In this document: positions 47,221 through 55,040 of the stretch, piece after piece
Layout: each line of letters starts with the position of its first letter
How positions within the stretch are numbered: position 1 is the stretch's first letter
From: AP-15 sp963845735
GTDB lineage: Bacteria; Pseudomonadota; Alphaproteobacteria; ATCC43930; CGMCC-115725
NCBI GenBank assembly: GCA_963845735.1
Contig: CAWJTR010000018.1
Span: forward strand, 124,001-188,000
Direction of reading: 5' to 3'
Length of the DNA: 64,000 bases
Translations under genes and position numbers: made by a program
Notes under the pieces: generated by a model
The model's input: only the letters and a program-made list of their open reading frames with translations
Databases searched by the model: none
What the model was told of the DNA's origin: nothing

Positions 47221-48090
47221 TCAGTGCGGCATTTTGCTCCATCCGGCAATGAACTCGCTCAGCTTCAGCTCGCCGATTTTTTCGATGAGGCGGCTCTTGA
47301 CTTCTGCCTCCGCCTCCGCGAGTGCCGCCGCCCCGTCGAGCCGCGTCAGCGGCGCCCTAAACAGCTCCTCGGATAGGAAGGGCCGCAACACTTCGTTGGC
47401 GGCATGCCAGCTGGTCGGCGGAAGGAAAAAGATGCCGAGATGAACGGACGTGCTCAATCCGCTCTCGCAGTGGTGCCAATTACCGGCGGGCACGAACAAT
47501 AGATCCCCGGGCTCGAGCACCTCGTCGAAGATCGGTTCGGTTTGCGGCGGCGACTCTTTTGGCATACGCCGCAGCGGATTTGAGAGGGGCGGGCTAAAAA
47601 TCTGCCAACGCTTGGTCCCCTCGACCTGCAGGATGACGAGGTCCTCGGGATCGTAATGCACCGGGAAAGCCCCAGCGCCCGCCCCCGACGTGACAATCGC
47701 GCCGACCCAGGACGCTTCCAGGGTCCGCGATCTGATCTCGCTACAGACGGCAGCCAAAGCTGGCACGTGCTCGTCCAAGTGAAGAACAACGACGCTGAAA
47801 CCGTTTGCCAGAAACCCGTCCAGCTTCGCGGCATCGACCTTGCCCTTGGTCATCCACCGGCCGTCCGGGACAGTGACTGACTCTTTCGTCACACGGATAT
47901 CGTCGCGTCGCTTGCCGGGATAACCCGCCTCGATCATGCGCCGAAGCGCCGGCCAGCCAAGCAGCGGCGCGTAGCGATCGCCGTTTGCGCCCGGCCGATA
48001 AGCCAATTCGCGTCGCCGCAGCAGCTCTAGGAATTCGGGCTCGGTCAGCGGTGAGACCAACTCCGCCAGCGTTGAAGGCGCCTCGCTCAT
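47221..48090 (-). CDS. JmjC/cupin_8-type hydroxylase-like protein
   Basis: 289 residues, shorter than the other two JmjC-like proteins and of a different subgroup. The iron ligands are in AFPVHYDPEDLVILQVEGTK (HxD) and in GNWHHCESGLSTSVHLGIFF (distal His), with the strand EPGDLLFVPAG between them. Such FIH/JMJD5/YcfD-like enzymes hydroxylate Asn, Asp, Arg or His of protein targets with 2-oxoglutarate. It is the first enzyme after the Tat-signal peptide gene (450-base gap with no recognised gene, 48091-48540) and reads in the same direction. Together with the 45876 protein it makes two different hydroxylases per operon, suggesting two modifications. Confidence 0.9.
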   Translation of the reverse strand: MSEAPSTLAELVSPLTEPEFLELLRRRELAYRPGANGDRYAPLLGWPALRRMIEAGYPGKRRDDIRVTKESVTVPDGRWMTKGKVDAAKLDGFLANGFSVVVLHLDEHVPALAAVCSEIRSRTLEASWVGAIVTSGAGAGAFPVHYDPEDLVILQVEGTKRWQIFSPPLSNPLRRMPKESPPQTEPIFDEVLEPGDLLFVPAGNWHHCESGLSTSVHLGIFFLPPTSWHAANEVLRPFLSEELFRAPLTRLDGAAALAEAEAEVKSRLIEKIGELKLSEFIAGWSKMPH

Positions 48091-48540
48091 CCGAGAGTCG
48101 TCATTTCCAAAAATCCCTGAGGCTAAGCGACACAGCGCCGACCCCTCCTGCTCATATCAGCTTAAGAAATTAGCCTCGCATAGGCAACAAGAAAAGCCAA
48201 ATCAAGCCGTCGCTGTGGAACTTAATTAGCCTTAACGGCTACTATCTACGGGCACCGGCCAGCACGCCGCCTCACTCTGTCCGGCCGCAACATTCATTCA
48301 ACTTCGGCAAAATCCCACCGCCAGCGATCGCCGCGCGCTGCGGGAGGGATGCTGTACAATTCGACAAATCCACCGACAAACGAAGCCCCCTGCCACGCTC
48401 GCGGCAGAGGGCACTCGCAAATGAAGATCTCCGGCGTTTACGCTTCCGAAGCGGACCTTACTGGCGCTCAGAAATTCGCCACCCCCGCTTCGGTCGACAA
48501 GCCGAGCAAGGGAAGAAAACTCGGAGTCTTCCGCCGGGGT

Positions 48541-48828
48541 TTAGACGTGGTCGTCCTGCTGTGGGGCGTTGTTAAAGCCGCTACCGAAATTGCTGCCCGT
48601 TTTAATGGCGTCGATGTCCTCTTCGGAATTGCCGAATGTGAAGTCATCGAGGATGTGGTGCACTGACGCGCTGTATGGCGAGATTTGCGCGAAGGCCTGC
48701 TTCGTCGATGCGTTCAACAGCAACGCAACAGCCGGGGCGGTGACTGCCACTTGGGCAGATTTCTTGACCAGTTCACGGCGGGACGGTGGCGTGATCTCTG
48801 GGCCGTTAATGTTATTTTCATCAGACAT
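48541..48828 (-). CDS. Small Tat-signal peptide, candidate substrate of the neighbouring enzymes
   Basis: 95 residues behind an AAGGAGAT ribosome binding site. Residues 16-22 (SRRELVK) match the twin-arginine motif; a hydrophobic stretch (VAVTAPAVALLL) and a cleavage site after QAFA (residue 47) follow. The predicted mature peptide of 48 residues is rich in Asn, Asp, His, Ser and Gly: SVHHILDDFTFGNSEEDIDA, then KTGSNFGSGFNNAPQQDDHV. These are residues that JmjC hydroxylases (Asn, Asp, His) and OGTs (Ser, Thr) modify, and Tat exports proteins that were folded or matured in the cytoplasm. It heads a run with two hydroxylase-like genes and a secreted TPR protein. A candidate sigma-54 promoter lies ~90 bases upstream. 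I know no family for it. Confidence 0.8.
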   Translation of the reverse strand: MSDENNINGPEITPPSRRELVKKSAQVAVTAPAVALLLNASTKQAFAQISPYSASVHHILDDFTFGNSEEDIDAIKTGSNFGSGFNNAPQQDDHV

Positions 48829-48918
48829 GTTTCACATCTCCTTGCGAGTTCGTCATCCCGGGCACGAAGCCGATCGAGACAATGCCTTTCCAAACCGGGT
48901 CGTACACGCAAGCAACGT

Positions 48919-48934
48919 TGCAAGACCCGGGCCA
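48919..48934 (-). promoter_or_regulatory. Candidate sigma-54 (-24/-12) promoter of the Tat-peptide gene
   Basis: On the minus strand the sequence TGGCCCGGGTCTTGCA matches the RpoN consensus TGGCACG-N4-TTGCA with one mismatch and the required GG-N10-GC spacing. It would place transcription start about 80 bases before the ATG at 48828. About 65 bases further upstream lies one copy of the TGTAAA-N5-TCGACA element (48998-49017), a reasonable spacing for an enhancer-binding protein site. Confidence 0.5.
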
Positions 48935-48997
48935 AACCGTGGAAAATGAAAATTTCCAACGTGTTAACAACTCGTCACGCCCCGCTCCGCGTCGTCA

Positions 48998-49017
48998 GGT
49001 GTAAAATTTTTCGACAG
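48998..49017 (-). repeat. TGTAAA-N5-TCGACA element, copy 1 (upstream of the Tat-peptide gene)
   Basis: GGTGTAAAATTTTTCGACAG, two mismatches from copies 2 and 3. It is an imperfect dyad (TGT...ACA). This copy lacks the G-rich flanking sequence shared by the others. Confidence 0.6.
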
Positions 49018-49100
49018 CATCTCGCGCCACGCTGCCTGCGCCCAGGCGGATGCGCATGCGACACGGCTTCAATTCAAGTACTTGATTCTTCTCATTTTGG

Positions 49101-49195
49101 GGCACGCCCGCGGAGGAAATCCCTGCTGCGGCGCGGGCTTTCCGGGGTGTAAAGATTTTCGACAAGCAGATGGGCGGCGGCATGCGAGGGGACCA
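49101..49195 (+). repeat. Dispersed repeat, copy 2 (upstream of the sulfotransferase-like gene)
   Basis: The core GGTGTAAAGATTTTCGACA (49146-49164) is flanked on the left by GCACGCCC...GCGGGCTTTCC and on the right by a G-rich stretch ending GGCATGCGAGGGGACCA. The same blocks recur at 50599-50680. With copy 3 it lies in the 650-base gene-free interval between the divergent peptide and sulfotransferase-like genes. Confidence 0.75.
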
Positions 49196-49281
49196 GGGCC
49201 GAAAGAGTGCGGCCGACCCGGCGCGATCGGAGGCGACCATCGCCGACCGAAACAGCGCCCAAAGAGAGGTTCGGCGGGAGC

Positions 49282-49342
49282 GGTGTTGCTGGGTGTAAAG
49301 ATTTTCGACAGGCAGAAGGGGGGCGGGCATGCGAGAGGACCG
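49282..49342 (+). repeat. Dispersed repeat, copy 3 (upstream of the sulfotransferase-like gene)
   Basis: The core GGTGTAAAGATTTTCGACAG is at 49292-49311, followed by a G-rich tract and GGGCATGCGAGAGGACC. It lies ~150 bases after copy 2 and ~145 bases before the start at 49487. Confidence 0.75.
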
Positions 49343-49486
49343 AAATGCTGGCCCAATTCCCTTGCGATCGACGGCCGATGTTGATCAACGGCGGGCATTG
49401 CCGATGAACGGGTGCTGGATGTCGGCCTCAATCCTGGCTACGCTCCAAACCCGCTGATCGTGAGGTATTGTACGACATGGAGGTGA

Positions 49487-50563
49487 ATGGTTTTGTTTCA
49501 ACGGTTCGGAACGGGTGCCGGCGTTCAGAGTACCGGCGGGAAGTCGCAGATCGTGTCCGATCCTCTGGCGACGCCCGACTGGTTCCCGATGAGGATCGAC
49601 CCGCGGCGCGACGTCATGGTGTTCGTTCCGATGTCGAGAGACGCCTTCCGGCAGGCCACCTTTCTTGACCCTGATATAGTCCCAGGCGGCGCCACCACCC
49701 TTCTGACCCCAATGCCCAAGCTGCTGACGCGGCGCCCTTTGTGTCCGATTCAGTTCATCCTCCATGGCGGATTCGGCGGCTCGACCCTGTTGGCAAGGTA
49801 TCTCGAGGAATTGCCGCATTGCCTCGTTCTGAAAGAGCCGGACGTGCTAGGCCAGCTTTCCAGTTTCAAAGATCAGCCGCTCGCTCCCGGCGAGCCGGAT
49901 CGGTGGGACGACCAGTTCAAGGTTGTATTCGCCATGCTCGCACGCGCCTATCCCTCCGACACTGCCGTGGTCGTCAAGGCAACGGGCATGTGCAACTGGA
50001 TGGCAAATTTTCTGCTCGATCACGACGAGAAGACGAAAATCGTCTTCATGTTCTCGCCACTCCGGCTGTTGCTTCTGCAAATCTTGAAGGTGGAGCGTCG
50101 CCGGCACTGGCTTCGCAAGTATATGGAATTCTTGGCCCGACCTATGTCGCAGGTGCAGTTCCTTATGGATCTGGAGGCGGAGAGCTTGACCGACGGTCAG
50201 TGCGCCGCGGCGATGTGGCTGCTGAATAGCTTTTTATGTCGCTCCTTGCTGGAGAGACCGGATTCGCACCGCATCCGCGTATTGAACGGTGAGAACCTGA
50301 TATCGCAGCCCAAGGAAACCGTGCTCGCGGCGGCGGATTTCTTGGGCCTCCTCGATGATGACGCGAACCGCGCCGCGGTCGATGGTCTGCGCGCTTCGTC
50401 CTATCACGCCAAGGATTCACGGCTGCCCTACGATGCAACCGTGCGTGCGACCGAACTCGCTGATGCGGAGGCGCGATGTGGCAGCGAGGTGGAGGCGGCA
50501 ATGTCATGGGCCAGGGCGGTGAGTGAGGGCTGGCTTCGCCAGTGTCCATTTCCAACGGAGTAG
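49487..50563 (+). CDS. Sulfotransferase-like P-loop protein
   Basis: 358 residues. The segment PIQFILHGGFGGSTLLARYL, followed by EELPHCLVLKEPDVLGQLSS, has the position and pattern of the 5'-phosphosulfate-binding loop of sulfotransferases (G-x2-GSTLL, with a variant P-loop). The later LNGENLISQPKETVLAAADF matches the 3'-phosphate region and C-terminal helices of that family. The first ~100 residues form an extra N-terminal domain. Sulfotransferases move sulfate from PAPS to hydroxyls or Tyr. The start is the GTG/ATG near 49487; the gene reads away from the Tat-peptide gene and shares repeat elements with it. It may act on the same peptide or its glycan (inference). Confidence 0.75.
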   Translation: MVLFQRFGTGAGVQSTGGKSQIVSDPLATPDWFPMRIDPRRDVMVFVPMSRDAFRQATFLDPDIVPGGATTLLTPMPKLLTRRPLCPIQFILHGGFGGSTLLARYLEELPHCLVLKEPDVLGQLSSFKDQPLAPGEPDRWDDQFKVVFAMLARAYPSDTAVVVKATGMCNWMANFLLDHDEKTKIVFMFSPLRLLLLQILKVERRRHWLRKYMEFLARPMSQVQFLMDLEAESLTDGQCAAAMWLLNSFLCRSLLERPDSHRIRVLNGENLISQPKETVLAAADFLGLLDDDANRAAVDGLRASSYHAKDSRLPYDATVRATELADAEARCGSEVEAAMSWARAVSEGWLRQCPFPTE

Positions 50564-50598
50564 CGCCCGTTGCGGCTAACTCCGAGCATGCCTGCGGA

Positions 50599-50680
50599 GC
50601 ACGCCCCGCCGCAGGCGCGGGGTTCTCGGGCGTAAAGATTTTCGACAGGGCACAAGGGGTGCGGGCATGCAAGGGGACCA
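50599..50680 (+). repeat. Dispersed repeat, copy 4 (upstream of and into the TPR-glycosyltransferase start)
   Basis: The core GGCGTAAAGATTTTCGACAG is at 50629-50648, preceded by GCACGCCCC...GCGCGGGGTTCTC and followed by GCGGGCATGCAAGGGGACCA. It aligns along its whole length with copy 2. The first ATG of the next gene (50667) lies inside the repeat, so that start may be wrong. Confidence 0.75.
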
Positions 50681-52211
50681 TCGCCTTGAGAGTGAATTAG
50701 CCGCCGGCAGTGGTGCCGGCGCGCTTTTTCAGCGTGTCTTACGCCACGCGCGGACGCCACGGTCCTTGCCGGCTCTGCTCTCGAAAAACCTTAAATATGC
50801 GATTGCGTCCCGGCGACCGGGGTTTTGGAACGAACGTGGCCGTAGCTTGGCCGCGCGCCAGCGTTACGAGGAGGCGCTGGAATGCTATGATCATGCGCTC
50901 GCGATCAGGAGCGACAGTCCGCAGATATGGGCCAATCGCGGGAACGCGCTGCGGAATCTTGACCGCCTGGACGAGGCCGAGACAAGTTTGCGCGAGGCGT
51001 TGCGACTGAAGCCGGACTTTGCCACCGCGCACGCCGAACTCGGAAATGTGCTCGACTACCTCGGGCGCTTTGACGAAGCCGAGGCAAGCGTATGCACGGC
51101 GTTGCGCCTCCGACCGGAGGCCGCGCTCGTTCATTCCTACCTCGGCAACATCCTCTATCATCTGGGCCGCGCTACCGAAGCCCAGGCAAGCTATCGCACG
51201 GCGATGCGTCTCCAACCGGATGCGCCTGAATTGCACGTGGGCCTTGGCCTCGCGCTGCTTATGGCCGGGCAGTTGGAGGAAGGTTGGAAGGAGTTCGAGT
51301 GGCGCTGGCAGACGGAATACCTGATCAGGCGGGGCCCTCATTTTCCGGTGCCGTCTTGGAACGGTGAGGCGATTGGGGATCGCGCCATTCTGCTGTTCGC
51401 CGATCAGGGCCTCGGCGACACGCTGCAGTTCTGCCGCTACGTCCCGCAGATCGCCGCGGGTGCCAGGAGGACCGTCCTCGCGGTTCAACCGTCCCTGATG
51501 CGATTGCTGTCGCGGCTGCCTGGCGTCAGTCAGGTCACCGATCAGGACGGCCGGCCATCGGTTGATCTGTGGTGCGCGTTGATGAGCCTGCCCTGTGCCG
51601 TCGGCACCACGCTGGAAACCATTCCGGCGACGACGCCCTATCTCACAGCAGACCCGGCGGATGTTGATCACTGGCGCGAGCGGCTTGCCGGTCTTGCCGG
51701 CCTGCGGGTTGGACTCTGCTGGGCCGGCGGGCGAACGCGCCACCTGAGCAAGATTGCCACCGATCGTCGCCGCTCGATCACTCTCGACAGGTTGGCGCCG
51801 CTTGGCGAATTATCGGGGGTCCAATTCATATCACTGCAAAAAGGTGCACCGGCGGCCGAGGCGGCTCATCCGCCGCAGGGCATGAAACTGCAGGATTTCA
51901 CCGAGGACCTGCATGACTTTGCCGACACGGCCGCCCTGGTCGACAACCTCGATCTCGTGATCAGCGTCGATACGGCAATTGCGCATCTGGCCGGCGCACT
52001 GGGCAAACCGGTTTGGGTACTGAACCGTTTCGATACCTGCTTCCGCTGGCCCCGAGATCGCGACGACAGCCCTTGGTATCCGTCGCTGCGCCAGTTTCGC
52101 CAACCCACCCCTGGGGACTGGGACAGCGTGATCAGCCGCGCGCGCGGCGCCTTGCAATGCCTCGCCGCGGGCGACCACGGCCAATTACGGCCATCGACGC
52201 TGACCGGCTAA
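50667..52211 (+). CDS. TPR protein fused to a GT9-like glycosyltransferase domain
   Basis: 514 residues. About four TPRs fill residues ~55-200 (e.g. ARQRYEEALECYDHALAIRS, then RPEAALVHSYLGNILYHLGR). The C-terminal half resembles a heptosyltransferase: ILLFADQGLGDTLQFCRYVP, GLRVGLCWAGGRTRHLSKIA, DLVISVDTAIAHLAGALGKP and WPRDRDDSPWYPSLRQFR. It is a relative of the protein at 37144-38844 with fewer repeats. The true start may lie downstream of 50667, because the first codons coincide with a dispersed DNA repeat. The acceptor is unknown; a peptide or protein held by the TPRs is plausible. Cytoplasmic. Confidence 0.9.
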   Translation: MQGDHRLESELAAGSGAGALFQRVLRHARTPRSLPALLSKNLKYAIASRRPGFWNERGRSLAARQRYEEALECYDHALAIRSDSPQIWANRGNALRNLDRLDEAETSLREALRLKPDFATAHAELGNVLDYLGRFDEAEASVCTALRLRPEAALVHSYLGNILYHLGRATEAQASYRTAMRLQPDAPELHVGLGLALLMAGQLEEGWKEFEWRWQTEYLIRRGPHFPVPSWNGEAIGDRAILLFADQGLGDTLQFCRYVPQIAAGARRTVLAVQPSLMRLLSRLPGVSQVTDQDGRPSVDLWCALMSLPCAVGTTLETIPATTPYLTADPADVDHWRERLAGLAGLRVGLCWAGGRTRHLSKIATDRRRSITLDRLAPLGELSGVQFISLQKGAPAAEAAHPPQGMKLQDFTEDLHDFADTAALVDNLDLVISVDTAIAHLAGALGKPVWVLNRFDTCFRWPRDRDDSPWYPSLRQFRQPTPGDWDSVISRARGALQCLAAGDHGQLRPSTLTG

Positions 52212-52256
52212 CTACTAGTTCGCCGCGACGAACGCCGTTGATAGCGCAGTTACCGC

Positions 52257-53489
52257 CTAAGAATGGAACGCAGCGTTCTCTTTCTCCGTCGAGACTACCT
52301 CGGCCTTGCGATCCTGCATGCGGACGACGAGACCTTCCTGCATAAGGCGCTCGATGAAGGCCACTCTCTCCTCGTCCTGCAGCTCGCCCGGAAGGTCACG
52401 CACGGCGAAGGCGGGCGTCCTCAAGGAAAAATTCAAGGCGTCCTGGAAGAAACCGGGGAAGACAATGCTTCGGGCTCCATAATTGAGGCGGACCGTGTCG
52501 CCATCGACATGAACCTGATAGACGATGCCGCGCCGCGGTCCCACACTATCGCCGAGCCCAATCGCCGCCGGTTGGTAGAAATCCTCAACCTGGCCCGAGA
52601 CATCGAGCGGAAAGGTCTCGACTAATTCTTCCCTGAATCGATCGACCACGGCGCCGAGAAATGTCTCGTCGGTGATTTCGCGTAATGCCGCCATCGCGCG
52701 TCGAACGACGCGTTCGCGCTGCCCGTGCATGAAGCCAAGCGGCAATGCGGTGCGCCAGCGCTCATCGCGCTGAACGGCCGCCTGGATCGCCGCGCCCAGT
52801 ATTTCTTGCAAAAAGAACGGCTTGACGCCGAACGTGATATGAAGCGAGGGCACTTCACCGCATTCGGCCGCGTGGACGAAGCCGCGTGGGATATAAATGA
52901 GGTCGCCCTGTTCGAGCGTAAAGGAGTGGAGTTTCCCCCTCAGCTCGCGTCCGTCCTCGCCCATCCTCTCTCCCAAGCCAGGGAATAGGCGTCGTTTCTT
53001 CTCGATCTTCCAGCGTTTCGACCCCATTACCTGCAGGATAAAGACGTCGTGATTATCCCAATGGGGGAAGGAGCCTTGGCCGTGGGGCGGCGTCAGATAA
53101 AGGTTCGTCTGAAAGCTGCTTCCAAGCTCCGGCCCGAGCAAACGGCAGAACAATCCGAGCTTCGGATCACACTCGTTTAAGCGATCGAGCATGAGCGTGT
53201 GGCCGTCTCGCATATCGGCCAGGACCGCCTCAATGCCCTTAACAGTATTGCCGCGATGGGCCACGCTTTTCTTGTTTGCCCCGGCGTTGGCGGTGTTCAC
53301 GTGATCGGGGGCGCGCGCGATGGCCGCGTCGAAATCCTTGAGGGTAAAAAGATCACCGTAGAAATCGGGATCGCGCCTTGGCACAATCAGCGGTTTCTGC
53401 TCCCAGTAATGGGTCCGGAAATCGTCTTTCGGAAATGGCGATATCAAGGACGCGAGCGTCAGATTTTCCAGGAACCGACAGGTCGTCAC
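52257..53489 (-). CDS. JmjC/cupin_4 hydroxylase-like protein, third copy
   Basis: 410 residues, similar throughout to the 45876-47063 protein (start CRFLENLTLASLISPF compared with CSFLQKLSLSTLVAPV). Iron site: FPHWDNHDVFILQVMG and IPRGFVHAAECGEVPSLHIT. The 2OG/substrate region GSKRWKIEKKRRLFPG and the C-terminal winged-helix-like part are kept. Start is a GTG at 53489, whose GTGA overlaps the stop of a short upstream reading frame. It stands alone, convergent with the TPR-glycosyltransferase gene, but clearly belongs to the same locus by homology. Predicted 2-oxoglutarate-dependent side-chain hydroxylase. Confidence 0.92.
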   Translation of the reverse strand: MTTCRFLENLTLASLISPFPKDDFRTHYWEQKPLIVPRRDPDFYGDLFTLKDFDAAIARAPDHVNTANAGANKKSVAHRGNTVKGIEAVLADMRDGHTLMLDRLNECDPKLGLFCRLLGPELGSSFQTNLYLTPPHGQGSFPHWDNHDVFILQVMGSKRWKIEKKRRLFPGLGERMGEDGRELRGKLHSFTLEQGDLIYIPRGFVHAAECGEVPSLHITFGVKPFFLQEILGAAIQAAVQRDERWRTALPLGFMHGQRERVVRRAMAALREITDETFLGAVVDRFREELVETFPLDVSGQVEDFYQPAAIGLGDSVGPRRGIVYQVHVDGDTVRLNYGARSIVFPGFFQDALNFSLRTPAFAVRDLPGELQDEERVAFIERLMQEGLVVRMQDRKAEVVSTEKENAAFHS

Positions 53490-53584
53490 CGAACGATCTC
53501 CATCTTCATGGCCTCAACCACACAGCGAACTCCAAATTCGATCCAAGCAAGTTCAAGCGACTTCGGGTCGGCAACTGGTCGCAC
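53486..53584 (-). CDS. Possible 32-residue reading frame coupled to the third hydroxylase gene
   Basis: From a GTG at 53584 the frame reads RPVADPKSLELAWIEFGVR, then CVVEAMKMEIVR, and its TGA overlaps the GTG start of the hydroxylase gene by four bases. The frame stays open to 53668. Coupling is suggestive, but no ribosome binding site or homologue supports it. Confidence 0.3.
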   Translation of the reverse strand: MRPVADPKSLELAWIEFGVRCVVEAMKMEIVR

Positions 53585-53689
53585 ACGTGGTTGGGAGCCC
53601 GGAGCTAGATTGCCTCCCCATGATGGCGTTGAGCAAGGATGACGCTCAATTCGCCGTCGTGTTTCCAAATTTATTGCAGCGAATAAGCG

Positions 53690-53963
53690 CTTCGGACCAT
53701 CGTACCTAACTTATTGAGGCCATGCCGCACCCGCTCGGGCGCGCGCGGGTCTTCGATGCAGTCGGCCAGGCACTCGGCTATCCCGAGCCGCTGCTCGATC
53801 GCTGCCAGCAGCAAAATCCGGCATCCGAGGTCATCCGGCCGCCGTCGAAACCGACATGCACCGGCTTCCCCGTCACCATGGCAACCCCGGCAAAATCCCC
53901 GCACTCCCGCCCATGTCGGGTGCGAACTCCGTCGGCCTCGGCTGATCCGGTTTGACCAACCAA
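53690..53963 (-). pseudogene. IS1380-type transposase N-terminal fragment
   Basis: PVHVGFDGGRMTSDAGF in one frame, then AAIEQRLGIAECLADCIEDP and RAPERVRHGLN in the next, match the start of IS1380-family transposases. The frame changes within the fragment, and everything after the first ~60 residues is missing. No terminal repeats were found. The neighbouring 53965-54410 holds no gene I can support. Confidence 0.7.
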
Positions 53964-54413
53964 ATCATACGCGAATCCGAGAGCTTATGTCCCTCCCGCC
54001 AATCCGATCTCACCGCTTAATGAATTTTTCAGGCTAACCAGCGTGCCTCCGGTGCGGCGCGCACCCGATCGCTCCCTCAGTGCGGAGATCGCACCAAAGG
54101 CCTAGGCCCGAGCTGTGGTTCGAGTGTAATCCTCGATCGTATGTTTCCAATCGGCAGATCAGGGGTTAGGTAGCGGGGCAGGGAGGAGGGGGCCCGGTGT
54201 CACAGCGCCCGCTCCACCAGCGCGATTTGGGAGAGGGACAGCCACGGCAATTGCCATAGTCGCATCATATTCTTGCACGCATCGGAGCCAGAGCGAGGCG
54301 AGATTGTTGCTGTAGGAATTGGGGATGCCTGTTCAAATTCCTTGAGAGGAGGTCTATTAGACTGTCTTCGTAAGCCCTTATGGACCGCGAACGCTGAGCG
54401 GAGCTGCTTCGAG

Positions 54414-55040
54414 ATGTCGGATTTTTCCAAGACCCGATACGCTAACCTCTTCGCCACCCCGCTCGTGACGCGTGTTTGGGCCGACGGGCCGGAGCTCAAT
54501 GCGCTATTGCGCGAGCGCATCCTGGCGCACCAGGCGGAAGACGGCGGCATTGCCAAGTCGAACCACGGCGGTTGGCATTCCAAGACTGGGCAGCTCGAAT
54601 TCTGCGGCGATGCCGGACGGCGCCTTGTCGAACATATGTACGCGCTCGCCGATGAGGCCACACGCCGCCTCGCCGCCGAGCAGCGCAAGGAAATCGGCAG
54701 CTGCCGGTGGACCCTCTCCGCTTGGGCCAATGTCAACCGCAGCGGGGATTTCAACAAGATGCACATGCATCCTGCATCAACCTGGTCGGGAACCTACTAT
54801 GTCGATGCCGGAGACCCGCTCGATCCTGGCGGCGGCACACCGCTTCATTTGTTCGATCCCTGCACCAGCCGAAGCACAGCCTTCCTACCGAAGGTTGTTT
54901 CGGACAGCATTTACATCAATCCAAAGCCCGGACTGATGGTGCTGTTTCCGAGTTACGTGCCGCACATGGTCTTTCCGCACGCCGGGAACGGTCCGCGCAT
55001 CTCGATCGCGTTCAACCTGCGCCACGAGCCTTATCCCTGA
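54414..55040 (+). CDS. 2OG-Fe(II) oxygenase superfamily protein (TIGR02466-like)
   Basis: 208 residues from the ATG at 54414 (MSDFSKTRYANLFATPLVTR). The double-stranded beta-helix shows MHMHPASTWSGTYYVDAGDP (first His ligands and SGxYY), PGLMVLFPSYVPHMVFPH (distal His) and ISIAFNLR (2OG-binding Arg). This pattern is the TIGR02466 group of small putative prolyl or other 2OG hydroxylases. No signal peptide is present. Longer starts add an unlikely N-terminus. It marks the right edge of the peptide-modification-like region and would be a fourth hydroxylase there. The following interval 55041-55458 contains no gene I can support. Confidence 0.87.
   Translation: MSDFSKTRYANLFATPLVTRVWADGPELNALLRERILAHQAEDGGIAKSNHGGWHSKTGQLEFCGDAGRRLVEHMYALADEATRRLAAEQRKEIGSCRWTLSAWANVNRSGDFNKMHMHPASTWSGTYYVDAGDPLDPGGGTPLHLFDPCTSRSTAFLPKVVSDSIYINPKPGLMVLFPSYVPHMVFPHAGNGPRISIAFNLRHEPYP

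Noticed and set aside
48349..48666. A plus-strand short gene facing the Tat-peptide gene
   Set aside because: Most of its length is antisense to the peptide gene or intergenic, and it has no ribosome binding site.
49082..49384. A protein-coding explanation for the TGTAAAGATTTTCGACA repeats
   Set aside because: Translations differ between copies in frame and length; the conservation is at the DNA level and positional.
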